Shown here: in pieces, positions 16,830 through 24,803 of the stretch | Layout of the letters: each line of letters begins with the position of its first letter | How positions within the stretch are numbered: the first letter of the stretch is position 1 | Assembly: GCF_015477605.1 (NCBI RefSeq) | Contig: NZ_JADLQX010000048.1 | Location: 1-39,739 of the forward strand | Direction: 5' to 3' | DNA length: 39,739 bases | Source: Nocardia amamiensis | Lineage (GTDB): Bacteria; Actinomycetota; Actinomycetes; Mycobacteriales; Mycobacteriaceae | Translations under genes and position numbers: made by a program | Notes under the pieces: generated by a model | What the model saw: only the letters and a program-made list of their open reading frames with translations | Databases searched by the model: none | What the model was told of the DNA's origin: nothing

Positions 16830-18025
16830 CAGCGCCCGAATGTCGCACGCCTCGGTTTCTGGCCGAACGCCTGTACGGTCTGGCGTTGTCGGACATCCGG
16901 CGGATGAGCCGGGAGAGCGACCGCGTCGGAGCAATCAATCTCGGGCAGGGTATTTGCGATCTGCCGACACCACCCGTGGTCGCCGGGGCCGCGAAAGCGG
17001 CGATCGAGGCGAACCACAGCACGTACACCTACCCCGAGGGAAACCGCGCGCTTCGCGATGCGATCGCAGGTAAGCTGTTGCGTGACAACGGCATTCACGC
17101 CAATCCCGAGACCGAGATCGTGGTGACGCTCGGCGCGACGGGCGCGTTCGCGACCACGGTGAACGCACTGCTGAACCCGGGCGACGGCATCCTGGTAATG
17201 GAGCCGTACTACGGTTACCACCTCAATTGCTCGATCGTGGCCGGCCTCGAGCCACAATTCTTGACCCTCACGCCGCCGAGGTTCACCTTGACCGAGGAGA
17301 CGCTGCGGGCCGCGCTACAGCCCAACACCCGGGCGCTGGTCATTTGTACGCCATCGAACCCGAGCGGCAAGATGTTCGACCGCGCCGAGCTCGAGGTGGT
17401 TGCGCGAGTGGCGCACGAGCGCGATCTGCTCATCATCAGCGACGAGATCTACGAGTACATTCGCTTCGACGGCAGGTCGCACATCTCACCGGCGACCGTG
17501 GGAGGCCTCGCCCCCCGCACGGTCAGCGTCATGGGTCTGTCCAAGACCTTCAGCATCACCGGATGGCGCCTCGGTTACGCGGTGGCGCCCGAGCCGATGG
17601 CACAGGCGATTGCGCTGGTCAACGACCTGTACTACATCTGCGCGCCGAACCCGCTGCAATATGGCGTGACAGCCGGTTTCGCGTTGCCCGAAAGCTACTT
17701 CGCCGGGCTCGCGTCGGACTACCAGCGCAAACGCGACACGCTGTGCGACGCGTTGCAGGCGGCCGGTACGGTGCCGATCGTCCCGCAGGGGGCGTACTAC
17801 GTGCTCGCCGACATATCGGCCTGGGGGTTCACCAGCTCGACCGGAGCCGCGATGGATCTCCTCGAGCGTGGGCGGGTGGCATCGGTGCCCGGCAGCGCCT
17901 TCTATCGCGGGACGACCGGCGAGTCCCTGCTGCGCTTCTGTTTCGCCAAAGACGACGAATCGCTGGCCGAAGGGTGCGACCGGATTCGTCGATTCGATCC
18001 ACGGCCGCGAGGAACGATCCGATGA
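16826..18025 (+). CDS. Class I/II PLP-dependent aminotransferase
   Basis: A 399-aa fold-type I aminotransferase of the aspartate/aromatic group. Visible: NLGQGICDLPTPP at the N terminus, CTPSNPSGKMFDR (substrate loop), SDEIYEYIRFDG (Asp contacts the pyridine N, Tyr the O3'), Lys240 in LSKTFSITGWRLGY, and LLRFCFAKDDE with the C-terminal Arg that binds the substrate carboxylate. This Arg and the overall type indicate alpha-amino acids or keto acids as substrates rather than nucleotide sugars, whose aminotransferases are normally DegT/DnrJ-like. It may supply the amino acid partner of the oxoamine synthase or the ATP-grasp ligase (inference). Overlaps both neighbours by four bases. Confidence 0.9.
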   Translation: MTAPECRTPRFLAERLYGLALSDIRRMSRESDRVGAINLGQGICDLPTPPVVAGAAKAAIEANHSTYTYPEGNRALRDAIAGKLLRDNGIHANPETEIVVTLGATGAFATTVNALLNPGDGILVMEPYYGYHLNCSIVAGLEPQFLTLTPPRFTLTEETLRAALQPNTRALVICTPSNPSGKMFDRAELEVVARVAHERDLLIISDEIYEYIRFDGRSHISPATVGGLAPRTVSVMGLSKTFSITGWRLGYAVAPEPMAQAIALVNDLYYICAPNPLQYGVTAGFALPESYFAGLASDYQRKRDTLCDALQAAGTVPIVPQGAYYVLADISAWGFTSSTGAAMDLLERGRVASVPGSAFYRGTTGESLLRFCFAKDDESLAEGCDRIRRFDPRPRGTIR

Positions 18026-19356
18026 GGATTACCGTGATCGGTTGCGGCTACCTCGGCGCGACACACGCGGCGTGCATGGCCGAGCTGGGGCACGACGTGC
18101 TCGGGGTCGACACCGATCTCGAGAAGATCGGCATGCTCGCACAGGGCCGACCTCCGTTCTTCGAACAGAACCTCGACTCCATCATGCGCCGCAACGTCGA
18201 ATCCGGCCGGCTGAGATTTACCGGCTCGTATGCCGAGGCGGGCGAATTCGGCGAAGTGCACTTCCTGACCGTCGGCACGCCACAGCGTGCCGACGGCGGT
18301 GCGGACCTCGGCCAGATAGAGTCGGCCGTCGCGACGCTGGCGCCGCAGCTGGCCGGGCCGTGCGTCCTGGTCGGCAAATCGACCGTGCCGGTCGGCACGG
18401 CTGACCGGATCACCGCCGGAATCCGGCGTCTCGCACCAGCGGGAAACAGCGTGCGGGTGGCGTGGAGTCCGGAATTCCTCCGCGAGAGCCACGCCGTTGC
18501 CGACACCCTGCGCCCGGACCGCCTCGTCTTCGGCTTCGCGGCCGGAGACGAACCGGCCAAACTCGCGCTACGTGGCGTCTACGCACCGTTGCTGACGGCG
18601 GGCGTGCCGGTGGTGGAAACCGACCTGCCGACCGCGGAACTGATCAAGACGGCCGCGAACTCGTTTCTGGCAACCAAGATCTCGTTCGTCAATGCCATGG
18701 CGGAACTGTGCGAAGCGGCTGGTGGCGACGTACATCAGCTGGCCGAGGCGCTGTCGTATGACACCCGCATCGGCGGGCAATTCCTCCAGCCAGGGGTCGG
18801 CTTCGGTGGCGGCTGTCTGCCAAAAGACATCCGTGCGTTTGTCGTCAGGGCCGAGGAGCTCGGGGCTGGTCAGGCTCTCGGCTTCCTGCGTGAAGTCGAC
18901 GCTGTCAACGGCCGACGCCGCTCGCGGATGGTCGAGCTGGCCAGCCAGGCGTGCGGCGGATCGCTCGATGGCCGGCGGATCGGTGTCTGGGGCGCGGCTT
19001 TCAAACCCGGCACCGACGACGTCCGCGATTCTCCGGCGCTCGCCGTCGCGGCGGCACTGCACGAACGTGGCGCGAATGTCGTGGTCTATGACCCGCACCC
19101 ACAGGCGAGAGCCAACGCGCTCAAGGCGCACCCGCAACTCGACTACGTAGACAACGTCGCCGATGCCGTGATCGGCACGCATGCCGTGCTGCACCTGACC
19201 GAGTGGGGCGAGTTCGCCGATCTCGACCCCGCGCGGCTCACCGCCCTCGCGCACACACCCCAGTTGGTAGACGGCCGCAGCGGCCTCGACGCAGTCCGGT
19301 GGCGAGCCGCCGGCTGGACCTACCTCACCCTCGGCCGCTCCTCCACCCAGACATAG
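18022..19356 (+). CDS. ugd: UDP-glucose 6-dehydrogenase
   Basis: A 444-aa enzyme that oxidises UDP-glucose twice with NAD+ to UDP-glucuronate. N-terminal Rossmann motif VIGCGYLGATHA, then TVGTPQRADGGAD and GKSTVPVGT; the SPEFLREGxA-type segment appears as SPEFLRESHAV; LIKTAANSFLATKISFVN; and the catalytic GFGGGCLPKD with Cys265, Lys268 and Asp269. The C-terminal nucleotide-binding domain has GAAFKPGTDDVRDSPA. Length and motifs are complete. Start ATG 18022 overlaps the aminotransferase stop. With the UDP-glucuronate decarboxylase two genes upstream it gives a two-step route from UDP-glucose to a UDP-pentose. Confidence 0.93.
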   Translation: MRITVIGCGYLGATHAACMAELGHDVLGVDTDLEKIGMLAQGRPPFFEQNLDSIMRRNVESGRLRFTGSYAEAGEFGEVHFLTVGTPQRADGGADLGQIESAVATLAPQLAGPCVLVGKSTVPVGTADRITAGIRRLAPAGNSVRVAWSPEFLRESHAVADTLRPDRLVFGFAAGDEPAKLALRGVYAPLLTAGVPVVETDLPTAELIKTAANSFLATKISFVNAMAELCEAAGGDVHQLAEALSYDTRIGGQFLQPGVGFGGGCLPKDIRAFVVRAEELGAGQALGFLREVDAVNGRRRSRMVELASQACGGSLDGRRIGVWGAAFKPGTDDVRDSPALAVAAALHERGANVVVYDPHPQARANALKAHPQLDYVDNVADAVIGTHAVLHLTEWGEFADLDPARLTALAHTPQLVDGRSGLDAVRWRAAGWTYLTLGRSSTQT

Positions 19357-19427
19357 CGAAAGGTCAATCATGAAATTCTGTCAGCGCCACCAATTCCGGT
19401 CGGAAATGGGGCCGGTCCGTCGCCGAT

Positions 19428-19432
19428 GGAGG
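19428..19432 (+). promoter_or_regulatory. Ribosome binding site GGAGG deciding the start at 19439
   Basis: GGAGG with a six-base spacer precedes ATG 19439. The earlier in-frame ATG at 19370 has a weaker GAAAGG and would add 23 Arg-rich residues that have no counterpart in the homologous domain of the first gene of the operon. Confidence 0.65.
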
Positions 19433-19438
19433 CAGACC

Positions 19439-19798
19439 ATGACCGGTGAGGCGATCGGCACGTGGCTGCGGACCGCCGAGTTGACCGAGCTGCAAAACCG
19501 GTTGCAGGCCAACATCAGTCTGTTCGACAGCCTGATCGAGACCGCCGAGCGTGGTGACGGCCTGCCGATCCGGTTCGTGCGGATCGGTTCCGAGGAGGCG
19601 ACCGTGCCGTTGGCGCGGGAACTGCTGCGCTCCGGCTTCTTCGCCCCGCCGATCTTCTTACCGATCATTGCCCGCGGCGCGGCGGGCTTGCGGGTGATGT
19701 TGCGCGCGAACATGTCAGCCGCGGAGGTCGAAGAGTTCTGCGGCCTGATCAAGACGTTGCGTCAGCGCGGTCCAGTCGCGGCGGGGGTCGGGAAATGA
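19439..19798 (+). CDS. Free-standing C-terminal domain of an alpha-oxoamine synthase
   Basis: A 119-aa protein that aligns without gaps of note to the C-terminal domain of the operon's own oxoamine synthase (residues about 325-425). Shared blocks: LQ-x2-L-x5-LFD-x-L, PIR-x-V-x-IG-x-E, E-x-LR-x-G, F-x-PI-x2-R and LRV-x3-AN. By hand I count about 29 identities in 72 aligned positions. The PLP-binding large domain, including Lys and Asp-x2-His, is absent, so it cannot be an enzyme of this family alone. It keeps the Arg-containing LRV strand that binds the substrate carboxylate in the family. Its frame is intact, it has a perfect ribosome site and it overlaps the ATP-grasp start by ATGA. It may be a second-gene remnant kept for coupling, or a partner or regulatory subunit of the synthase. 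Confidence 0.75.
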   Translation: MTGEAIGTWLRTAELTELQNRLQANISLFDSLIETAERGDGLPIRFVRIGSEEATVPLARELLRSGFFAPPIFLPIIARGAAGLRVMLRANMSAAEVEEFCGLIKTLRQRGPVAAGVGK

Positions 19799-21048
19799 AA
19801 CCGACCCTGCTGCTCGTCGGCGGTGCCCGCGAGCTGCCGTTCAGTGTGGATCAGGGCGAGGCGGCACTGGCGCAGGCCGCCGCCCGGGGGATCCGCACGC
19901 TGGTCACCTCACCGGCCCTCGCGGCCACGCCCTCGATCGCGGCCGCGGCCGATGAGACCGCGGTCATGGGGTTCACCGATCCGGAGGCAACCGCGCAATG
20001 GGCGCGTCGGCGGGTCGCGGCGGGCGAGCCCATCGCGGCGGTGTACGCCCTGCTGGAAATGGCTCAGGTCGCGGCGGCCGACACCGCTGCGGCGATCGGC
20101 GTGCCGGGCAACCCGCCCGAGGCGATCCGCCGGATCCGCACCAAGGACGCGTGCCGGGCGGCGCTGGCCGCAGCCGGATTCGTCCAGCCCGCCGTCCGGC
20201 TCTGTACGAGCGCGGCAGACGCGCAGGACTTTCTGCGGGCGCACGCCGGGCCGTGCATCGTCAAACCACGCGATGACATGGGCAGCACCGGGGTCAGCCA
20301 GATCTCCTCGGTTGTCGACCTGTCCGCGGCGATGGCGCTGCTGCCCGACGCGCGGGCCTTCCTGGTCGAGGAGTTCGTGTCCGGGCCGGAGTTCAGTGTC
20401 GAGGGGATCTTCCAGGGCGGCCAGCCCATGGTCTTGGCCATCACCGCGAAAGAGACCGTCCCGCCGCCGTTCTTCGTCGAGATCGCGCACACCCTGCCCG
20501 CGGACCTGCCCGAGCCTCGCCGCCAGGAGATCTGCGAAACGGTATCGGCGGCACTGCTCTCCCTCGGATTGCGAGTCGGGGCCTTCCATGTCGAAGTCTG
20601 GCTGACGCCACGCGGCGTCGTGCTGGGCGAGGTGCACGGCCGCTTCGGCGGCGACCGGATCCACACGATGCTCGAGTACACCATCCCCGGTATCGAACTG
20701 TTCGGGCTGATCATCGACGACATGCTCGGCAGACCACCCGCACCCGGCCCGTTCGAGCCCACCCGCGGCGCGGCTGTGCGCTACCTGACTCCGCCGCCGG
20801 GCACGGTCGTCGCGGTCGAGGGCTGGGACGCGGTCCGCGCCCACCCGGCGGTGCTGCACGCGGAACTCATGATCGAGCCCGGCGCCGTGATACGCCCGCT
20901 GCGGGACTCCCTCGATCGGGTCGCGATGATCGTCGTCGGTGCGGAGACCTCGGCGCGGGCGCGGGAACTCGCCGAAGAACTGGCCGCATCCGTTCGGTTC
21001 GTGACCGCGGCCGACACCAGGCGGACCAAGGATTCGGCAACTGGATGA
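19795..21048 (+). CDS. ATP-grasp ligase (L-amino acid ligase-like)
   Basis: A 417-aa ATP-grasp protein of the carboxylate-amine/thiol ligase type, which activates a carboxylate as acyl phosphate and couples it to an amine. Seen: N-terminal pre-ATP-grasp domain (1 to about 105), IRTKDACRAALAAAG, ATP-binding CIVKPRDDMGSTGVS, VEEFVSGPEFSVEG, and the Mg-binding segment VLGEVHGRFGGDRIHTM followed by PGIEL. The EVHGRFGGD form, with His where many relatives have Asn, is a known variant of amino-acid ligases. It should form the amide or dipeptide bond of the cluster's product without an NRPS. Overlaps its neighbours by four bases on each side (19795-19798 and 21045-21048). Confidence 0.87.
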   Translation: MKPTLLLVGGARELPFSVDQGEAALAQAAARGIRTLVTSPALAATPSIAAAADETAVMGFTDPEATAQWARRRVAAGEPIAAVYALLEMAQVAAADTAAAIGVPGNPPEAIRRIRTKDACRAALAAAGFVQPAVRLCTSAADAQDFLRAHAGPCIVKPRDDMGSTGVSQISSVVDLSAAMALLPDARAFLVEEFVSGPEFSVEGIFQGGQPMVLAITAKETVPPPFFVEIAHTLPADLPEPRRQEICETVSAALLSLGLRVGAFHVEVWLTPRGVVLGEVHGRFGGDRIHTMLEYTIPGIELFGLIIDDMLGRPPAPGPFEPTRGAAVRYLTPPPGTVVAVEGWDAVRAHPAVLHAELMIEPGAVIRPLRDSLDRVAMIVVGAETSARARELAEELAASVRFVTAADTRRTKDSATG

Positions 21049-22310
21049 GCCACACCGCCAGCCTGCATCGCTGGACCACACAGGTACTTCCGAACGGTGG
21101 CCGTCCGGCCCGGCTCCTCGCGTCCGCCACGTTGGTGAGCACCATCGGCTATGGCGTCTACCTCACCACCGGGGTGCTGTACTTCACGCGGGCGGTGCAC
21201 CTGTCTGCGACCCAGGTGGGTGCCGGTCTGACCGTGGCGGGGGCGGTGGCGCTGGCAGCCGGGATACCGTTCGGTCACCTGGCCGACCGGCGGGGTGCGC
21301 GGTCGGTCTATGCGCTGACGCTAGGGTTCGGCGCGGTAGCAATGGCAGGTCTGTGCTTCGTGCGCGACTTCTGGATGTTCGTGGTGTTCGCGAGCCTCGT
21401 TACTATCGGACAATCGGCGGGGCAGGCCGCGCGCGGTCCGCTCGTGCAGGAGTACGGCGGGGAGCGCCCCGCCGAGTTCCGCGGGTACCTGCGCTCGGTC
21501 ACCAACCTCGGTATCTCGGTGGGTGCGGTGCTCGCCGGCTGGGGAATCACCGTCGACACCCGCTCGGCGTACATGGTGCTGATCGCGGGCAGCGGTGTGA
21601 CGTACGCGGTCTCGGCGCTGCTCGTGGGCTTGCTGCCCTACCTCGCGCCGACATCTCAGGGGACCGGGCGGCGATGGGTGGCGCTGCGGGACCGCCCCTA
21701 CCTCGTGCTGACCCTGCTGGATGGCGTGATGGCGATCCAGTACTCCGTACTGACGACGGCCGTGCCGCTGTGGCTGGTGGACCGGATCCTGGCACCGCAT
21801 TGGTCGGTGTCGATGGTGATACTGATCAACACCGTCGTCGTCGTCGCTTTCCAGGTCCGGGTCAGTCGCGGCATCACCACCCTCGCCGCCGGCGGGCGCG
21901 CGTTTCGCCGCGCGGGCTTCGCCTTCCTGGGCGCCGCCGTGCTGATCTCGCTACTGGTCGATGCCCCCGTGTGGCTCGCCGTGGCGTTGCTGCCGATCGG
22001 GGTCATCATCCACACGATCGGCGAGATCTATCACGCCGCAGGCGGTTTCGAGCTGTCGTTCGCTTTGGCTCCACGAAATGCCGTCGGCCAGTACCAGGGC
22101 ATGTTCGGTATGGGCCTCGGCTACGGAATCACGCTCGGCCCCGCTCTGCTGATCACGTTGTGCATCGGGTGGGGGGTACCGGGATGGTGGATCGTCGGCG
22201 CCGTCTTCGCCTTGGCCGGTCTGGTTGTGCCGGCGATCGTCCGCTGGGCCGAACGCCACCGCCCCTACCAGCAGGTTGGTCCAGCAGATGCCGAACCGAG
22301 CGAGTTATAG
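21045..22310 (+). CDS. MFS transporter, probable product exporter
   Basis: A 421-aa membrane protein with about 12 hydrophobic segments and the MFS motif A in loop 2-3 (GHLADRRGARSVY). A second half starts around RDRPYLVLTLLDG. It resembles drug/metabolite exporters of the MFS. It is the last gene of the operon, translationally coupled to the ATP-grasp ligase, a usual position for a self-resistance exporter. The final residues are charged and cytosolic. Confidence 0.9.
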   Translation: MSHTASLHRWTTQVLPNGGRPARLLASATLVSTIGYGVYLTTGVLYFTRAVHLSATQVGAGLTVAGAVALAAGIPFGHLADRRGARSVYALTLGFGAVAMAGLCFVRDFWMFVVFASLVTIGQSAGQAARGPLVQEYGGERPAEFRGYLRSVTNLGISVGAVLAGWGITVDTRSAYMVLIAGSGVTYAVSALLVGLLPYLAPTSQGTGRRWVALRDRPYLVLTLLDGVMAIQYSVLTTAVPLWLVDRILAPHWSVSMVILINTVVVVAFQVRVSRGITTLAAGGRAFRRAGFAFLGAAVLISLLVDAPVWLAVALLPIGVIIHTIGEIYHAAGGFELSFALAPRNAVGQYQGMFGMGLGYGITLGPALLITLCIGWGVPGWWIVGAVFALAGLVVPAIVRWAERHRPYQQVGPADAEPSEL

Positions 22311-22573
22311 GCACGACATCACCGCGCCGGAGCGGTTCAAATCGGGGGTTGAGACTGGTGACGTGGCGTATTCAACTATCGCGGGTTCGTGATGTTCGTG
22401 CGGGGAGGTAATGGTCGGAGGCAGTGCGGCGGTGCTTAGCGGATGTTCCACGTGGCTATGACCGTGCTGGCCGGCACGGTGCTGCTCGGTCGGCCACCCG
22501 TCCTCCAGCACGACATCGACCTGCGGTGCATCGTGGCCGGCCAGGCGGCGGCGACCGCGCTGCCCGGCGACCC
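22311..22573. other. Gap between biosynthetic operon and beta-lactamase-like gene
   Basis: Only a 44-codon plus-strand frame (22443-22577, starting MFHVAMTVLAGTVLLG) is notable; it looks like the tail of a lost gene and is not supported as functional. No clear terminator hairpin with a T-tract was found after the exporter. Confidence 0.35.
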
Positions 22574-23797
22574 CTAGGAGCACATCTGGTAGGCGGCGGT
22601 CCAGAAGTCCTGGTGCAGTCGCGGTGTGTCGGCCGAGTCCATGGCGGTCTGGGTCAGCAGGATGCCGACCAAGTCCTCCGCCGGGTCCGCGTACGCGGTC
22701 GTGCCGAGGCCGCCGTCCCAGCCGAACTGGCCGGGGGAGGCCAGGTCGCGGCGGTGTGTGCGCACGGCCATGCCGAACCCGAAACCGCCGTGGCGGCCGA
22801 AGTGGTCGCCGAACTGGTCCTTCTCGACCTTTTGCGCGGGCGTTAGGTGGTCCATGGTCATCAGCGCGACCGAGCCCCGCGACAGCACCCGCCCGCCCTT
22901 GCCCAACAGCATGCGGAAGAACGCGTGATAGTCGTCCACTGTGGACACCAGGCCGTCGCCGCCCGCCTCGAATGCTGGTGGTCGGCTGTACTTGCCGGCC
23001 GGCCGGTCCCATACGGTCAGCTCGCCGGTCGTCGGGTCGTGGGCGTAGCTCGTAGTCAGCCGATCGAGCTTGGCAGCCGGCACGTAGAAGCCTGTGTCGA
23101 CCATGCCGAGCGGCGCGAACAGGCGCTCGGCCAGGAACGCCGCGAACGGCTGGCCGGCCACCCGCGACACGAGCACACCGAGCACGTCGGAGCCGACGTG
23201 GTACTGCCACCGGTCCCCCGGCTGGTACACGAGTGGAAGCGTGCCCAGCCGACGCAGCCACTCGTCCTGGCCGATGGCCGGCCAGTTCGCGGTGCCGTCG
23301 CCGACGACGCCGAGCTCCACCATCGCCGCCTGGATCGGGCTCGGCGCGAACACCAGCCCGAAGCCGAAAGTCAGCGTCAACAGGTCCCGCACGGTGATGG
23401 GCCGGACCGCGGGGGCGGTGTCGTCGAGTTCGGCGTCGACGCGGCTGAGCACCCGGCGGTTGGCCAGTTCCGGCAGCCAGGTCTCCACCGGGTCGTCCAA
23501 TCTCAGCCGGCACTCCTCGACGAGGATCATCACGGCGGCGGCCGTGACCGGCTTGGTCAGCGACGCCATGCGGAAGATCGTGTCGCGGCGCATGGGAACG
23601 GTCACGTCGTCGTGGAGGCTGCCGAGCGCTTCGACGTACACATCGTCGCCTCTGCTGACCAGCGCTACCAGCCCGGGGACGGTGCCGACCTCGACGTGCC
23701 GGGACAGCACGTCCCGCAGCCGACCGGCGTTCGCCAGCCCCCTGCCGCCGGCCATCGTCGAGTTGCCCTGCCGGTCCCAGCTCACGGTCTGTGACAT
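22574..23797 (-). CDS. Serine hydrolase of the beta-lactamase/EstB family
   Basis: A 407-aa class C beta-lactamase-like serine hydrolase. Catalytic SxxK is Ser79-Leu-Thr-Lys82 (MASLTKPVT); the second motif is the YHVGSDVLG block, and the third is FGWDGGLGT, the WxGG form common in esterases of the EstB/LovD type rather than the KTG of true beta-lactamases. No signal peptide is seen, so a cytosolic esterase or transacylase is more likely than secreted antibiotic resistance. ATG 23797 follows AAGGAG; a second Met at residue 15 is an alternative. It is divergent from a LysR gene with 115 bases between, the classic arrangement of a LysR-controlled target. Confidence 0.88.
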   Translation of the reverse strand: MSQTVSWDRQGNSTMAGGRGLANAGRLRDVLSRHVEVGTVPGLVALVSRGDDVYVEALGSLHDDVTVPMRRDTIFRMASLTKPVTAAAVMILVEECRLRLDDPVETWLPELANRRVLSRVDAELDDTAPAVRPITVRDLLTLTFGFGLVFAPSPIQAAMVELGVVGDGTANWPAIGQDEWLRRLGTLPLVYQPGDRWQYHVGSDVLGVLVSRVAGQPFAAFLAERLFAPLGMVDTGFYVPAAKLDRLTTSYAHDPTTGELTVWDRPAGKYSRPPAFEAGGDGLVSTVDDYHAFFRMLLGKGGRVLSRGSVALMTMDHLTPAQKVEKDQFGDHFGRHGGFGFGMAVRTHRRDLASPGQFGWDGGLGTTAYADPAEDLVGILLTQTAMDSADTPRLHQDFWTAAYQMCS

Positions 23798-23881
23798 CTC
23801 ATGTACTCCTTGCCTTCCGGTTTGTGATTAAGCTTTGGCCCGCACCGCGTCCGAAACAACAAGAGTTCTCGTATCGCGGCG

Positions 23882-23897
23882 ATAACACGGCGGTTAT
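23882..23897. promoter_or_regulatory. Inverted repeat ATAAC-N6-GTTAT in the divergent promoter region
   Basis: A perfect 5-base dyad with a 16-base footprint, 16 bases before the LysR start and 85 before the beta-lactamase-like gene. Size and AT-rich arms fit a LysR box, so it is the likely regulator binding site and autoregulatory site (inference). Confidence 0.5.
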
Positions 23898-23912
23898 GGA
23901 TCAAGGAACACG

Positions 23913-24803
23913 TTGGAGCTACGGGACATCGAGATCTTCCTAACGCTGGCCGAGGAACTCCATTTCGGAAGGACAGCACAGCGGCTGCACGTGACCCAGG
24001 CGCGGGTCAGCCAGGCGATCAAGAAGCAGGAACGCGGCGTCGGCGCGGCGCTGTTCGACCGCACGAACCGGTCGGTCCGGCTGACCTCGGTCGGTGAGCA
24101 GCTGCGCGCGGACCTGCTGCCCGCATACCGCGGTCTGCGTGAGGGCATGGCGCGGGCGAGGCTGGCGGCCGAAGGCAAGACGGGTGTGCTGCGGGTCGGG
24201 ATGCTGCCCGGCAACGCTCACGACCTGCGCCCGGTCTGGGAGGCGTTCCGCGCGAGGAACCCCCAGTGGGGCCTGAAGATCCGGCACAACCCATTCGTGA
24301 ACGCGTTCGGCCCCATCCGCAGCGGCGACGTCGACGTGCTGGTCGCGTGGCTGCCATTGGAGGAGCCAGACCTGACCGTGGGCCCGATGATCTACACCGA
24401 GCACAGCGTGCTGCTGGTGGCAGCCGACCATGAGTTGGCGGAGGAGAAGTCGGTGTCGATCGAGGTGTTCGCAGGCCGGGGCATCATGCAGGGTCCGGAA
24501 GGCCCCGAATACTGGGGCGACGCGTTCACCCCGTTCCACACCCCCAGCGGCCGGCCGATCGAACGCCATCAGCCGAACATCGCGAGTCTGGACGACATCT
24601 TCCTCCACGTGGCCAACGGCGAGGGCATCCACAACCTGGGCGCGCACGTGGCGCGGTACAACACCCGCCCGGACATCGTGTACCTGCCGATCCACGACTG
24701 GAGCCTGCGCTGGGCCCTGGTCTGGCGCGAGGAGACGGAGATGGTCCGCGCGCTGGCCGACGTGGTCCGGGACCTGGGCACCGCGACAAACCTGTACACG
24801 TAA
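23913..24803 (+). CDS. LysR-family transcriptional regulator
   Basis: A 296-aa LysR protein. The winged HTH is at residues 1-60 (MELRDIEIFLTLAEELHFGR, then RLHVTQARVSQAIKKQE, LFDRTNRSVRLTSVG); a linker helix and a periplasmic-binding-like effector domain follow from about residue 90 (VLRVGMLPG). The TTG start at 23913 gives exactly the canonical LysR N terminus, so it is preferred. It probably controls the divergent hydrolase gene through the dyad between them. Effector unknown. Confidence 0.92.
   Translation: MELRDIEIFLTLAEELHFGRTAQRLHVTQARVSQAIKKQERGVGAALFDRTNRSVRLTSVGEQLRADLLPAYRGLREGMARARLAAEGKTGVLRVGMLPGNAHDLRPVWEAFRARNPQWGLKIRHNPFVNAFGPIRSGDVDVLVAWLPLEEPDLTVGPMIYTEHSVLLVAADHELAEEKSVSIEVFAGRGIMQGPEGPEYWGDAFTPFHTPSGRPIERHQPNIASLDDIFLHVANGEGIHNLGAHVARYNTRPDIVYLPIHDWSLRWALVWREETEMVRALADVVRDLGTATNLYT

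Noticed and set aside
1..22310. NRPS end and oxoamine-synthase operon as one cluster
   Set aside because: They are separated by about 10 kb containing a ligase pseudogene, a channel, a catabolic operon, a helicase and IS debris, with no shared regulatory motif.
22305..23513. 402-codon minus-strand frame overlapping the beta-lactamase-like gene in another phase
   Set aside because: Gly/Arg-rich shadow without motifs; the overlapping frame has SLTK and WDGG.
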